Below the pieces are notes generated by a model that worked only from the letters and a program-made list of their open reading frames with translations, did no database searches and was not told where the DNA came from. A program made the position numbers and the translations under genes. A stretch of 64,000 nt of DNA from Epiperipatus broadwayi (Eukaryota; Onychophora; Udeonychophora; Euonychophora; Peripatidae). The number at the start of each line of letters is the position of its first letter. The first letter of the stretch is position 1. Shown one piece after another: positions 33,410 to 45,649 of the stretch. Location of the stretch: NCBI GenBank assembly GCA_028023455.1, contig JAQFVV010012416.1:2721767-2785766 (forward strand), in the 5' to 3' direction.

Positions 33410-33645
33410 CTTGAGTGTTCAAAAAAGTTTGTGATCCGGAAGTGCCAATACTAGATCCAATCTTAGGATCTCAACTTCCAGTGCCTGTCATTCAACCACT
33501 TCACATTATTAAACAATCTTTAAAAGACAACGAGTTCTTAAATTTGTATGATTTAGTCAATTGGTAAAATGGTAAACTTAAGAGCTTCCAAGGTTCATGG
33601 ATTGCTTACTAAATCTTTTATTTCCGTTTCTCGAACGTCATTTGA
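33410..33645. repeat. tRNA-like SINE fragments
   Basis: About 33430-33500 (minus) has GGAAGTTGAGATCCTAAGAT, shared in part with 59.77 and 61.5 kb, in a tRNA-like setting. About 33550-33640 (plus) has TAGTCAATTGG and GGTTCATGGATT, resembling A and B boxes. Both are degenerate. Confidence 0.3.
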
Positions 33646-34065
33646 CCTCTCATGCAACAAACTATTCATTTCTTTTTATTAATTGTATTAATATTTTATA
33701 AACATGTTTCGACTCTCATATCATCCACAATTTATTTTCTATTCAATAAACTCCAATTATAAATTCATCCTAAATATTTTTGTTTTAATACTCAGCTCAG
33801 AAATAAAGCTTTTTATTTAAACGCAAAATTTCTTTATGTAATTTCTTCAACTAAAAAAAATTGTTTGAACTTTAAATGATGAAAAAGATCGATAGTCTTC
33901 AATATTGGAAAATTATGAAAAAATATTGCAATATTTTAATATCAAAAGCACACATTTATTACTTACTATTCAGCCTGTAATTTGAAAAAAAAAGTATGTA
34001 TAGAAAGCCAATAATTTATTATAATGGGTAGAGAAAAATATATATTAGTTACTATATAAAAATTA
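33646..34065. other. AT-rich spacer
   Basis: Nothing recognised. Confidence 0.35.
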
Positions 34066-34231
34066 AAAGACCCAGAAAGAGACCACATGTGAGATGGATG
34101 GATGAAATAAGAAAGTGTGCAGGGGTGGTGTGGAGAAGAGAAGCTAAAGATCGGAAAAGATGGATTGAACTTGGAGAGACCTTGATCCTGCAGTGGATTG
34201 ATAATGGTTGATGATGATGATGATGATGATA
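34066..34231 (+). mobile_element. RTE LINE 3' fragment, young
   Basis: Encodes the last ~48 residues (RPRKRPHVRWMDEIRKCAG...) with very few changes relative to the 14-17 kb element, and ends in (GAT)n at about 34210-34231. Strong 5' truncation. The low divergence indicates recent activity of this family. Confidence 0.9.
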
Positions 34232-34419
34232 TAAAAATTAATAAATAAAATATGTAATATACTTAAGTGAACTCTTTGCTGCTATTATGAAATTTTACTA
34301 TTGCAACGTTTTTTTGTTCAAAAAATGTTCAATTATGCATTTTTTATATAATTTATTAATTAATTAACAGCAATAAAATAAAACTGCTTAAATAACTCAT
34401 TGAAGGGCAAAGACATCTA

Positions 34420-34720
34420 TAAAAAACAAAAAACGACAGAACAAGAAAAATCAATACTCATCAGGCTAGTTTATAGGACAATGAGGGTTTAGACTTTCTT
34501 TTTCTATAATTGCCCTGAAGCTAAAATAATTATATATCCATTTACTGATCAAGAATTATATAGATAACTATGTTAATACTTTCAGACTAAGTAAATAAAT
34601 AATTTTCTGCTTCATTAGAACCTGATAAACTTTCCGGCATTAACCTGTCCGAATTCAAATCCCAGATTGCGAACAAGACAGGAAGTTTTCTTAATATTTT
34701 ACATGCATATTGCTATATAA
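34420..34720 (+). repeat. Dispersed repeat family F copy
   Basis: GAAGCTAAAATAATTATATA then CCATTTACTGATCAA, and 3' GAATTCAAATCCCAGATTG, the B-box complement. Ends undefined. Confidence 0.35.
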
Positions 34721-35049
34721 ACCTTTACTGAAAAATGTCCACACAAAAAATAATTGCAAGCAATATAAAAAAATGTTTAATAAAAATAAATGTTGATAAA
34801 GTTATTTTATTTTTACATGTACGGAAAAGATAATTAACACTAATAACGCCACTTTTACTATAAAAATGTCAGCTTGAAAAAAAGTTGTTAAAAAGAATAA
34901 CGGTTTTATAACAACATTTTTAAACAAAGATTTTCTCTAAAAATATTAAAAGAGATTCAAAGGGTTTTGAATAACTCATTCCTCTAAAAAAGCCTTTACT
35001 TTAAAAGATTTTTTTAATATTTTTCTCAACAAACGTCATATTTCCAAGT
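34721..35049. other. AT-rich spacer
   Basis: Nothing recognised. Confidence 0.3.
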
Positions 35050-35290
35050 CTTTCTTTTTTTTTTTTTAAAGGTCTTTTTACTTTTGTTTGCTATAAAAAA
35101 TATTTATGATGCCCATTTACTGACCAATAATTGAATAGCTAGTTACATTGGCTATTGGCTGGTTATTGAAAAAAAAAAAAATCTGAATTAAAATCTGAAA
35201 AAAATTCCGACTTTGTCCCGCTTGAATTGAAGTCCTAGATTTTAAACCGATAAGCAAATTTCTTAACATCCTTTTGCTTTATATACTTTT
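35050..35290 (+). repeat. Dispersed repeat family F copy
   Basis: GATGCCCATTTACTGACCAA and 3' TTGAATTGAAGTCCTAGATT in family F order, about 600 bp from the previous copy in the same orientation. Confidence 0.35.
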
Positions 35291-35473
35291 ATTTAAAATC
35301 TATATATACTCCTCTAAATCTCTGAAAATAAATAATATGATAAACTCATCAATATCATATAACTGGCTCACTTATTCATAAGCTTCCAAGAGTAGTTCTC
35401 TTCATTTTAATCTAGAGTCATATTATGTAAGTCTGAATAACTAATAGATATCAGATAATATACTGCTATAATA

Positions 35474-35530
35474 TCTACATTCCTAGACCAGTTTCTGGAG
35501 TTTGCCTTTATCAGTAAGAACTTAGAATTT
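35474..35530 (-). ncRNA. Decayed hammerhead, family B fragment
   Basis: On the minus strand: TTCTTA/TAGGAA stem I, CTGATAA (G8 changed to A), AGGCAAACTCCA, GAAA, ACTGGT stem III, GTC cleavage triplet. Only G8 and stem II are damaged. Confidence 0.5.
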
Positions 35531-35984
35531 AAAAGTGAATAGATAGTAGCATGAAGAGAACTGCTATTGGAAGCATATGATTAAGCTGAAATTGTCATGT
35601 TATGCTGATACAAACCTTTCTATCCAAAGAGCAGAAAATTGAATTGTTTAAAATGTATAGAAGTGGGTCTAATGTGAGATTCATATAACTATGGCTTGGG
35701 TTTAATACCTTAATATATATTTTTTTAATTTTAGACTATCAACTTAAGGAATATACATGTACATACTAGCAGCATAAGTGCATTAATTCTAGGTTAAAAT
35801 ACTTGTAAGAAAGGCATATACTGGTAACTCATCTGAAGATGTAAATACTATAATACTGTACTATCTAATATTCATTGATTACTCAGTTTTACAATAGATG
35901 GGACTAGAGTAGAGAAAAGAAAACTTCTCATTAATAATTAAAATTTTTAATATTTAATATTATTAAATATATGACTGCAGAAAG

Positions 35985-38900
35985 AAATTTGCTGCTAACT
36001 GAAAGAAACCCCTGAGGCATTAAGAAACCAAACAGGGTAAATTCCTAATTAGCTTTTTATTTTTTAGTTGAAGATCAAGAAGCACAAGAAATATCAGTTA
36101 AGGTAAAATGAATATGTGTGTGAATAAACGTTTTAGAAAATAGATATTTACAACCATGATAAACTAAATTATGATTCTTATTTCTTAAAGGCTGTAAAAT
36201 CACAAGCCAAGGTAATGGTTGACAGCTAAAGGTGAAGGCTGCTAAAAACCCTATGATTGTGGAGTCAGATTGCCATTCAATGATTTTTTTTATTATTTAG
36301 ATACAGTACTTACAATTTCAGATCACATTCAAGTGAAGGAAAATTGCATGAATTGGAAGAAGAACATACTAACATTAAATGAGAGATTGTTGAACTTTAT
36401 GAAGTTAAAATAAAAGGTGAGAGGACACCTGATTTAAAAAGTGGACATGTATTACTACAAAAGCACAAATATTGGAAGCACAAACAGAATAAAGTTTATT
36501 TATAATTAAAAAGTGAAAGAATTTCATAGTTAATATCAATAGTAATGACAAAACTAGTTATTTAAATCAATAGCTAATATCAAATGCAGACAATTCAGGT
36601 TTAAGTTTCAATACAATGTCATTTTGATGAATAAGTAGAGGATTTTTATATGGATGTAAAATATTTTTGATCAAACCAAATAACATTTTAAAATTGTTAT
36701 GAAAGAGAGAATAGTTGAAGAGAGCTTGAAAGGCTGGGTTTAAATCCCTTACAATCACATCTAAATTCCAAGTATATTAAATTATACTTGTATTCTAATA
36801 TTATTGGTAAACAAGTTAAAGATCAAAATGCTGTAGGTAAATTTGGTTACTGTGAAGAGTGAAGAAACACTGTGTGGAATTCACAGAAAATGAAAAACTA
36901 TATATTATGAATTATTTCTCTGAGAAAAGTTCTAAATGAAAATAGACATGGAAGTATCCAAATGAAGATATAAGAGAAATTAATTATATTTTAATTAACA
37001 AAATATGTATTTCAGGATTTTATATTCATAATAGATTCAGCACAGGAAATGATCATCAATTACTGAGGAATAAAATACAAGTTAATGCAAAACTAAAAGG
37101 ATAAAAATTATCAAAAAACAAAAACACTACTAACAGTTGGTATTAATAACATTCAGAAACACATCAATGAATTTAAATTAGAATATACAAATCATTTTAA
37201 ATATTAATATATTTTGAAAATGGTACAGACTTGAATGAAACCAATAAGAAAATAACTGATATACCACTAAAAATTGAAACAAAGATAACTAGTAGAATAA
37301 AGCAGCAATATACTAGTAAATTTTCTATTGAGACAAAAAATATATAAAGAAAAGAAGGAATATAAACATTTTTAAAAATGATGCATTAAGATGAATTGAA
37401 TATCTGGAGTTTTATAAAATGATATGAAAAAGAGTTAATAATAATATAAGAAAATATAATTTAAAATTCATTATCATTTTCATATCTGTTAAAAATATGT
37501 TTATTATATATATTTATTTTTATTAAAGGTAACTGAGTGCACTTTTGGCTTAGAAACCCAGATTCATAGCACTCATGGGTTGCAGTAATTATTGACAAAG
37601 CACTAATTATTTAAATTAGTTGTTTAAATATTCCACTTACTTGAGAGTTGAATACTGTCTTTTTTTTTCTTAATTTGTTATTAAACATTGCCTCTCAATT
37701 TTATTTTTCTATCATCTCATTCCATACAAACAATATTGACATTTATTGGGTTGGAAGCATGGCTGAATTTTTGTTCACACTCCCCAAAAAACTGATTTAT
37801 ACTCAAAAATTTTTTTTTTTCTTTGCTTGTATAAATACTTATGTTGAGAGACTTTTGTGGTGATATTTGTTCTTGATTTGCCACAATATTTTATTTAGCA
37901 AGTGGCATTGCTATATTTAATTTTGGGCACAATCTGATGTGTTTGGTCCATGTTAGTCTTTGTGTTGTTTAATAATCAGTTAAGATTGAGGGAAGGGGAG
38001 TTTCTGCAACTTATATTGTATATTGTAGAATAGATCTATGAGTTTTGTGAATTAACAAAGGAAGCTACAGAAAAGAATAAAAGTCTCAAATGTGTAAAAC
38101 ATATTGGTATTGGAAGTAAAATTATTTTAGAAAAAAAAAGAAAAGATAAAATACAAAAATGAGAGATGACAACATGTAATGTGCGGAAGTTATATACGAA
38201 TCATATAATAATAAAAAAATAAGAAAAAATATCCTCTACAGTTATTTACAAGATTAATCACCCAGTGTTTTAAGTGATAACATGCAATTAAATCTGTGAA
38301 GAAGAAAAAAGCTCAAAAACATGATGGAATTATAATTGATATCTTAAAAGAAGTAAGTAATGAAGTAGAAAAATTGTCAGAAAAGTTATATATCAAATAT
38401 CTAAATGACAAAGACACACCAGGCAATTAGAAGATTGCAGTAGTAACATTAATATTTGCAAAAAAGTGTTAAAAAAGATACTAGAAAATGCAAATCTATC
38501 ATTCTTCTATCCAAAATCTTTACTAGGATAATTACAACTCATCTACAGAAAACGTTAGATTTTAATCAAACAAAAGAATACGATGGATTTAAAAATAGTT
38601 TTAGCACATGACATTCAAGTATCGAGAGAAGTTATAGAATGGGTCAATAAACATGAATTGACAATATATTTTGAATTTACAAGTTATAAAAAGATAATTG
38701 ATTTTATAAGCAATTCTATGGTGATTAAAGCATCGGATCATCAAGATGAGCTCAATATATTGTCAAATTCTGAAGAATATTTGTCAAAATGCAACAGTAA
38801 TAGTTAGACTACATAATGATTCTAAAAAGATTAATATTGAGAAGAATGGGTGACAGGATGATTCAATATCACCAAAAGTTTTTGGAGCAAGTTTGCAAGA

Positions 38901-39716
38901 AAAATTTTGAGGATTAAAATGGGAAGCTAAAAGAATAAAAGAAAACAGAGGTTATTTAAGTCATTAAGATTTTGCTTCAAATAATGCTTTAAACATTCAT
39001 GAAATATTGCAAGAGTTATCAAATAAAAATAAGAGAGTAGGATTAAAGGTAAATGCTAAAAAAGACTCAAGTAATGTTCAATGGATTTATAAAAAAAAAG
39101 AAAATAAAAATTGAGATCAATAAATTAGTAGAAGTTAACAATTACAAATACCTTGGTCAAATTATTAATATATATGGAAACACAATAAATGAAATTAATC
39201 ATAGAATTAAACTCTGATGGAGTGCTTTTGATAGAAATAATATTAAAAACAAATATGACTATGTGTTTGAAAAGGCAAGTTTTTAATAGATGGGTTTGTA
39301 AGTTCTTACTTATGAATATGAGACTAGAAAACATAACACAAGTGTAATTTAGAGTCATAAGATCTTGCAACAAAGTATAGAAAGATATATACTAGGAGTA
39401 ATCAGAAGAAATTGAAAATAAAATACACAACAGAAAGACAAACAGATATTAGTATCACCATTGAATGATTTACAAAACTGAAATAGAATTAGGCTGGAAA
39501 TATTGCTAAAAGTGATATTAAATGGATAGTTAGTATCTTAAACTAAATTTCAAAAGGTTGTAAAAAGACCAAGGAAAAGACCACATATGAGATGTATGGG
39601 TGAAATAAAGAAGGATGCTGCAATGTTGTGGAGAAGAGACATTAGGATTGAAAAAATAGATTTAATTTCACTTTCATCCTACAGTGGATCAATATTGGTT
39701 GGGAAATGATGATGAT
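35985..39716 (+). pseudogene. Degraded full-length RTE LINE
   Basis: Colinear with the whole 14-17 kb element. It runs from the 5' UTR (CTAACTGAAAGAAACCCC near 36000, CAAACAGGGTAAATTCCTAA) and the GTGGAGTCAGATTGCCATTC segment at 36258, through endonuclease (GCAGACAATTCAGGTTTAAG at 36585), reverse transcriptase (open shard at 38583-38807 matching the region around motif A), and the C-terminal RPRKRPHMRC-like segment (about 39569), to GATGATGATCAT at 39705. It has many stops and indels and a block of about 580 bp (37465-38045) absent from the intact copy. Same family as the young copy, but old. Confidence 0.8.
37465..38045. repeat. ~580-bp insertion within degraded RTE
   Basis: RTE similarity stops near AGAAAATATAATTT and resumes at GTGAATTAACAAAGGAAGC. 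The insert contains CTTTTGGCTTAGAAACCCAG and GCACTCATGGGTTGCAG but no ORF with a known motif. I could not find terminal repeats or a clear target-site duplication, so its class is unknown. Confidence 0.5.
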
Positions 39717-40677
39717 CATAGCAGGAATTAGAATTCAGGCAAATGTCTAATTTGTTTTCAGTTTTCAGTCAAATATCAATTTTTTTCAGTTAACTACCTT
39801 AATATTATCATTGATAGCCATCCAATTATTTATCACTATATAGATAACAGAATTCTTTGCCATAAGGAAGAAAAAATATATACTCTCACCACACAGCATT
39901 CAATGAGTTAGCAGAGTATTGCTTTTTTTTTTGCTAGTTTTTCTTTAAAAATAAGACCTGCAGCATTAACATTAATTGGTTATTCTCATTCTCAAAGTAT
40001 ACCAACCCCATTCAATGTATTACCAGAATGGTCCTTGAAATGATTTAGAGTACTGAATTTGCTTTGCAATGCATTAAATAATCATATACATCATCATTAA
40101 GGACAGTCCATTATTATGTACATTAAATTAACATGTATTACATTCAGGCTTAAAATCTCTTTCAAAATAGGCAAATCTGAAGGCAATGATGCAATTAGTA
40201 ATGAAGATATCTAGAGGATAAACTAAGAAAAAAGACTTAATACCTGACGAAGGAGAAGATGGTTGACCTGATGAATAAGCTTTCACCTTCACTATTCCTC
40301 TTTCTATCTATTGGAGATGCTTTTTTTAAAGTGAGCTATTTAAAGCTGTTTTATATTTTGTCTTTATCCATATCTTTTTTCCATAATGAAAAATAATCGA
40401 TGGGCTATTGAATTTAAAATTTATGCAAATTTTTATCATAACAGCCACAGCTTAAAAATATCTATATTCAAAGAATAAGAATATTAAAGGTGAATTATAA
40501 TAATCACCCAAACTAATACCATCATATGTCATGGGACATTAGTCCATTTATTGACATATTTTAATGCCATACTGTAATTTTATCCGAAGCCAGTGATAAA
40601 GTTATCGTAATTAAAACAATGGATATAGGTTTTTTGGAACTCTTTAATTGTCAATCATTAAGTCAAAAGGTGATAGT
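39717..40677. other. AT-rich spacer
   Basis: Nothing recognised. Confidence 0.35.
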
Positions 40678-40686
40678 AAACAGTCT

Positions 40687-40786
40687 TGCATTGGTGGTCG
40701 AGAGGTCAGCGCGACTGCCTTGCACTTGCAGGCAGTTGCCCGGGTTGCGGGTTCGCGTCCCGGCCGATGCTATGACACTTAAAAAA
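40687..40786 (+). repeat. tRNA-Gly-derived SINE with 9-bp duplication
   Basis: GCATTGG/CCGATGC acceptor stem is intact, A box GTGGTCGAGAGG, B box GGTTCGCGTCC. The anticodon arm carries a small insertion. ATGACACTT and an A tail follow. AAACAGTCT occurs at 40678-40686 and 40787-40795. Confidence 0.8.
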
Positions 40787-40823
40787 AAACAGTCTATAAT
40801 CTAACTTATGAAGTATTAAATGT

Positions 40824-41005
40824 AAATATAAGAGATTTGAACTCAGGCTTTCAAGCACCACCAACTATCCACATTATCTCATACAACTGATATACATGAT
40901 CACACACATGTAGAAAAGACAAATAATCACCAATACACATATTTCATGCTAAACCAGCACTCATCAGTTGGTCCAGATTATCATCTCCCACACATATATT
41001 AAGGG
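40824..41005 (-). mobile_element. Family A element, 3'-truncated copy
   Basis: Minus-strand copy with eroded B box (complement GATTTGAACTCAGG at 40829-40842), ribozyme at 40918-40985, and truncation a short way beyond. It lies 38 bp from the tRNA-Gly SINE. Confidence 0.65.
40918..40985 (-). ncRNA. Type I hammerhead ribozyme (family A)
   Basis: ACCAA-CTGATGA, stem II GTGCT/AGCAT (five pairs including a G-U at 10.1/11.1, better than the other copies), GAAA, stem III ATATGTGT, H17 = A, TTGGT, and distal GATAATC/GATTATT. Compensating or neutral changes in stems with an unchanged core support a real structure. Confidence 0.65.
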
Positions 41006-43143
41006 ATAAACATTTTTATTACTAATCATCTGGATTCCATTTAGACTACAACCAAATGGTGCACCTGTTATTAAATGTGATTCAACAACGTTTTTAAGGA
41101 TACCTGACATAACGGAGTCCAGACCAGAACCTATAACTATATAAATATGAAAAAAAATTTAAATTATATATATATAAAATTCTGTGTGTGTGCTTTTTTT
41201 TAAAACTAAAAATAATTAATTTTAAATTGTGTACACTAAATTTAGACAGTTTTAAAATTTAATTTTTTCCAGTCACCTTATTATTTTGCAATAGTGCAAA
41301 ATGACATTTTATTACAATAATATATTGCGCAAATAAAAATAAAATATATTATTAAAATAGAAAAAAAAAATGAATCTATTTGTGGAGTTACATTATTGTT
41401 TTTATTTAAAATGTTGCATTCCACAATTTTAAAAGAACAACTTGCTCTGACCATACATAGACTATAACTAGTTAAGATATACGAGTATAATTATGTAGCT
41501 TACATTCAGGGCACAATTAATATGTTAGAGAAGCAAATAGCGATTTTGAAAAAGTGAGAAGGAAGTATTTTTAAAATTGGCTAAGTTTATTGATTTATTC
41601 TGTATGGTAAATAATAATTTTTTTTTAGAACTTTGAAGGTGGTGTGTGTGCGTAAAGGGGTGGGGGTTTGCTTCTAAGACCTTTGCCCCAATTTGCAGCA
41701 TTTTTTTTTAAGACTTTACAATCTTCTTATATTGCAGCGTTTTACTGAATTCTATTCATTGCCATATATTTTTAATGAAAGTAATCAATAAATCACCTTT
41801 TGAATTTCTTGGAGATAATTTTGAAATGTAACGATCTATTTTTCCCATTCAAATTCACTATAAAATACCTATAAAGTTTTTTTATTATTCACTCATTTAA
41901 TGTGTTCAATTCAAGGAAGATGTTCTCTTACAATAATAAAATCAATATTATTATATCCAGAAAACTAAAAAAAATTCTGATTGAATTTACAATCTTTGCA
42001 TTATATTTTCAGATTATGAAAACATCTTTAAATGAAAGTTTTAACAACACATTATGCTACATAGGAAGGGTTCAAGTTTTAATTTTGATAAATAACAGCA
42101 CTATAAAAAACTAATTTAATCGAAGTAGTTATTATTGTAACAAAAAGGCTACTTTTAACTTTTCACATGTTATAGCAGTTCATTAGAATCTGAGCCGCAC
42201 CCAATAACCAAATCCACATTTTAATCTAAATATGTTCCAAGTTATTTAAATTGATTAATAATCTCAAGCTGATAATCACCAAACTTAAAAGATATTGAAA
42301 ATGTTTTTTGAAGAATAATTTTTAAATTTAAGGTCTTCATAAGTTGAATTTTAAACATCAATATTAATTTGTCCCTTCGTTTGTATTTATAATTCAAATT
42401 TGCAAACATTTGTTCGTCTGCATAATGAAGTAATTTCTTTCTTTTTTATAATCTAATGCTAAGTGCATTTTGAAATTAAACTATGGGATTAGCATGCCTT
42501 ATATTCCAAGATTAACAAACAAAATAAAAAGATCTGCTAACCAATTTTCAAAATTAGTTTCTACACTCCCCCTAATCATAACAGGTTAACACTTAAGACA
42601 AATTTCTAAAGGAGGACACATCACAGATAGTGAATGAAATTCCATGCAAACAGATCAGGTTGCCATATCTCAACCAGATTAGTGCAGCACAAATACTTAT
42701 ACAGAAATATAAGATTGTTTTTTGGAGCCACAAAAAATAATTTGATCATAACTTTGACCCACAGACAATCAATCTAGTGTGTATGGTGCATGATGGCAGA
42801 AAAAGAAAGTTCAAGGAGGCATGGTTTGTTGCCAAACATACAAATGTAATAAACAAAAGAAAAGACAGCATACACATATCTAACAACTGGAATATTTAAA
42901 TGGACTAATTTAAATAAAAATGCCAAATAATTACAATATAAATGAAACAGCAACAATAATTAATTTAAGAAAGCTATAATTATGATTAACTTCACCAAAA
43001 GTTCATTTAGCAGTAGGTTATAAAAAAGAAAGATACCACTTCATTATGAAAATTTGAATTTTTAACATTAAAAAAATTATGAATTGACAAATAAAAAATA
43101 ATAATCATAATAGTTAAATATCAGGGCTATTAGAAATTAAAAT
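41006..43143. other. AT-rich spacer, no gene
   Basis: Open frames at 41.9 and 42.8 kb have no motif. Short GTGTGTG runs only. Confidence 0.4.
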
Positions 43144-43153
43144 TATAAATGTA

Positions 43154-43264
43154 ATCAAGCATTGTTAGCTGAGAGGTCAGTGCAGCTGCCTTGAAAGCAA
43201 GTAGTTGGTTGCAGATGGTTGTGGGTTCGCCTCCTGGCCGATGCTATGACATATGGAAAAAAAA
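43154..43264 (+). repeat. tRNA-Gly-derived SINE with 10-bp duplication
   Basis: TCAAGCATTG opens the extended acceptor stem and CGATGCTATGACAT closes it. B box GGTTCGCCTCC; a 12-base insertion lies in the variable region. TATAAATGTA flanks at 43144-43153 and 43265-43274. Confidence 0.8.
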
Positions 43265-43274
43265 TATAAATGTA

Positions 43275-43879
43275 TTCTATTAGAATTTAATTATATAACA
43301 TTAATGGCATTCACTGGTTGTGATTAATTTCAGTTATAAATATTAGTAATAATTATTAAAAAAATAAGATAAGATTATAATTTCCATTCATCTTTTATTC
43401 AATTACATATATTCTTTATTATGTGTAAATTTTGAATTTAAATACTTTTTTATTTTAATAAAATGATTGAACCAAAGATAAGAAGAGAAAGATAAAGAAT
43501 AAATGCAAAATTACAATTTTTAATAATTCTGAGTTAAACGAATACAAGTTTCTAAATATCACTTTTTTTCTATAACTTTATTTATTAATCTCAATATTTT
43601 CAGATATTTTATTCACCACATTTTACAATTATTTTAACACTGGCTTCTTGTTTCTCTTTTATCATTTTAAATTTATATTTTCATTATACTATATTATCTA
43701 TATTTTAGATTACCTCTAAGAAATTCGAATTATCTTATATATTAATTCTTATAATAATATTTTTTTACAAGTATTATATATTCACTATAAGGAGCATATC
43801 TGTATTACAAGTTATGCAATTTGTGACTTGCAAATTCTAATTCCCTCCATATTTTTTTTATTTATTACTATATGTTTAT
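43275..43879. other. AT-rich spacer
   Basis: Nothing recognised. Confidence 0.35.
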
Positions 43880-44140
<261 letters not shown>

Positions 44141-44461
44141 ACAATAAACAAATGATTTTTTTTAGCTTTCAATAATATAATCAATTCTATAAGACATAAA
44201 AATTTTCATAATCTTTTTAAAAATTACAGATATATAATTATTTGAATTAATAATTTTATTCTTTGTAGACAAATTACATTCTTCAATGACTTCATAAGCA
44301 TTTTGAACTATATATAAAGGTGGATTTCCATCTTTATTATTTATTAGGAGATTGCCTATAGATTGAGATAATTGATTGTTTTTGATACTGATATTGTTTA
44401 AGTATTGATTGAAATATATACAATGGTCAAATATCCAACATAAAAATATTTGATTATTATA

Positions 44462-44655
44462 AAGGATTTGAACTCAGACTTTCACACAATCCTCAATTCT
44501 CCAATGCCATCATCTGATCATACACATGTTCAGGTGGGTCAGCAATATGAGATGGCATGGAGAGTTGAGGGTTGTGTGAAAGTCTGAGTTTGAATCCCTT
44601 ATATTACATTATATATGTGCAGGTGTGCATAAGCCTGTACAGTGTATTAATTTAC
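44462..44655. mobile_element. Family A foldback insertion, ribozyme-less
   Basis: Left copy (minus) runs from just below its B box to the A-box region. The right copy (plus) runs from CAGGTGGGTCAGCAATATGA through the B-box-like GAGTTTGAATCCC to the 3' terminus GTACAGTGTATTAAT. Perfect 16 bp duplication ATATTTGATTATTATA at 44446-44461 and 44656-44671. The snapback itself is therefore the inserted unit. Confidence 0.8.
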
Positions 44656-44671
44656 ATATTTGATTATTATA

Positions 44672-45301
44672 TTACATGTTGACTGCCTTCTTCTGCTTTC
44701 CTGTATCTATAAATAATATATATTATATAAATACTTGTCCTGCTTTTTAAATTATATAATTATTAATACATTGAGAAACTTTTTCAAAATAGAGGTCAAA
44801 TATTGAAATGGAAAAAGTTTATTGATAACTGGTACTTTCATAAACAGCTCTTAATTTATTGGACTTTAATAATAATACAAAGTCATGAATAATTATTTTA
44901 AATAAAAAAAGTCATGGGTTGGAAAAATACAGTATCTTAACATAATATAATGGTTCTTAATTTTAGTTGAATATGCCATTTTAATTTACTTTATTAAACT
45001 ATATCAAACTATTGAATTTTATCCATGACTTTCCTTCTTTCGTTTGTGAAGGTAAAGGATATAAAAAAATTAAGATATGTCTCCTTTTAATTTTATAGTA
45101 TAGCATTAAAACTACATAAAACATTATATATAAAAATAAAATGTATTAATTACAAATTATGGACAAGTGTTAACATATGTACAGTGAGCAATATTTTTTA
45201 TATGGCATAAGATGCATGGCTTATAAAATATAGTTATTTTGACTAGTATATATGATGATTCAATTTTAAAATGATAAACAACTAAGAAAACATTTGTTTT
45301 G
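44672..45301. other. AT-rich spacer
   Basis: Nothing recognised. Confidence 0.35.
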
Positions 45302-45545
45302 ACAAATTTTACCACAGCATTTCTGGATATATATTTTAAGGCATATCTGAATCTACCCTGGCATCTCTCTGAGGAGTGCCAAAGCATGAAACCATGGTCA
45401 GGAGTTTGTGGGGAATTCCTGACAGAGATATTTTAAATGCTGGCTCTGGCTAAGTATTTATCACAAAGCTTGTTGAGGAATTGGCAATCCTCATTGTTTA
45501 TAACTTACAAGCTTAAGAGAATAGGGTCATGTGATCTGTGACTCT
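45302..45545 (+). mobile_element. Family C element, single copy
   Basis: Order: B-box-like ATCTGAATCTACCC, hammerhead, GACAGAGATATTTTAAATGC, TGGCTCTGGCTAAG, AAAGCTTGTTGAGGAATTGG, CAAGCTTAAGAGA, GTCATGTGATCTGTGAC. The terminal word recurs at the ends of other family C copies. No target-site duplication found. Confidence 0.65.
45352..45415 (+). ncRNA. Hammerhead ribozyme (family C, best copy)
   Basis: CTGAGGA (45369-45375), stem II GTGC/GCAT with loop CAAA (45376-45387), GAAA (45388-45391), fully palindromic stem III ACCATGGT (45391-45398), H17 = C at 45399; predicted cleavage 45399/45400. Inner stem I is about three pairs (TCT/AGG-type with a G-U), followed by an internal loop and distal CCC/GGG and GAAT/ATTC pairing. 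All catalytic residues are consensus. Confidence 0.7.
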
Positions 45546-45649
45546 TATTTTGACTATATATTATACCACTCTTTATTTTTATTTTTTAGAACATTGTATT
45601 TTTTATTGTCAAAAATTACAGAACAGTGAACAAGCCACATGGTTACAAT

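Noticed and set aside
38583-38807. 74-codon independent gene
   Set aside because: It aligns with the reverse transcriptase region of the RTE and is a shard of the degraded copy.
40247-40285. CTGACGAAGGAG ... CTGATGAA motif as a ribozyme core
   Set aside because: No pairing stem II and no GAAA at the required spacing.
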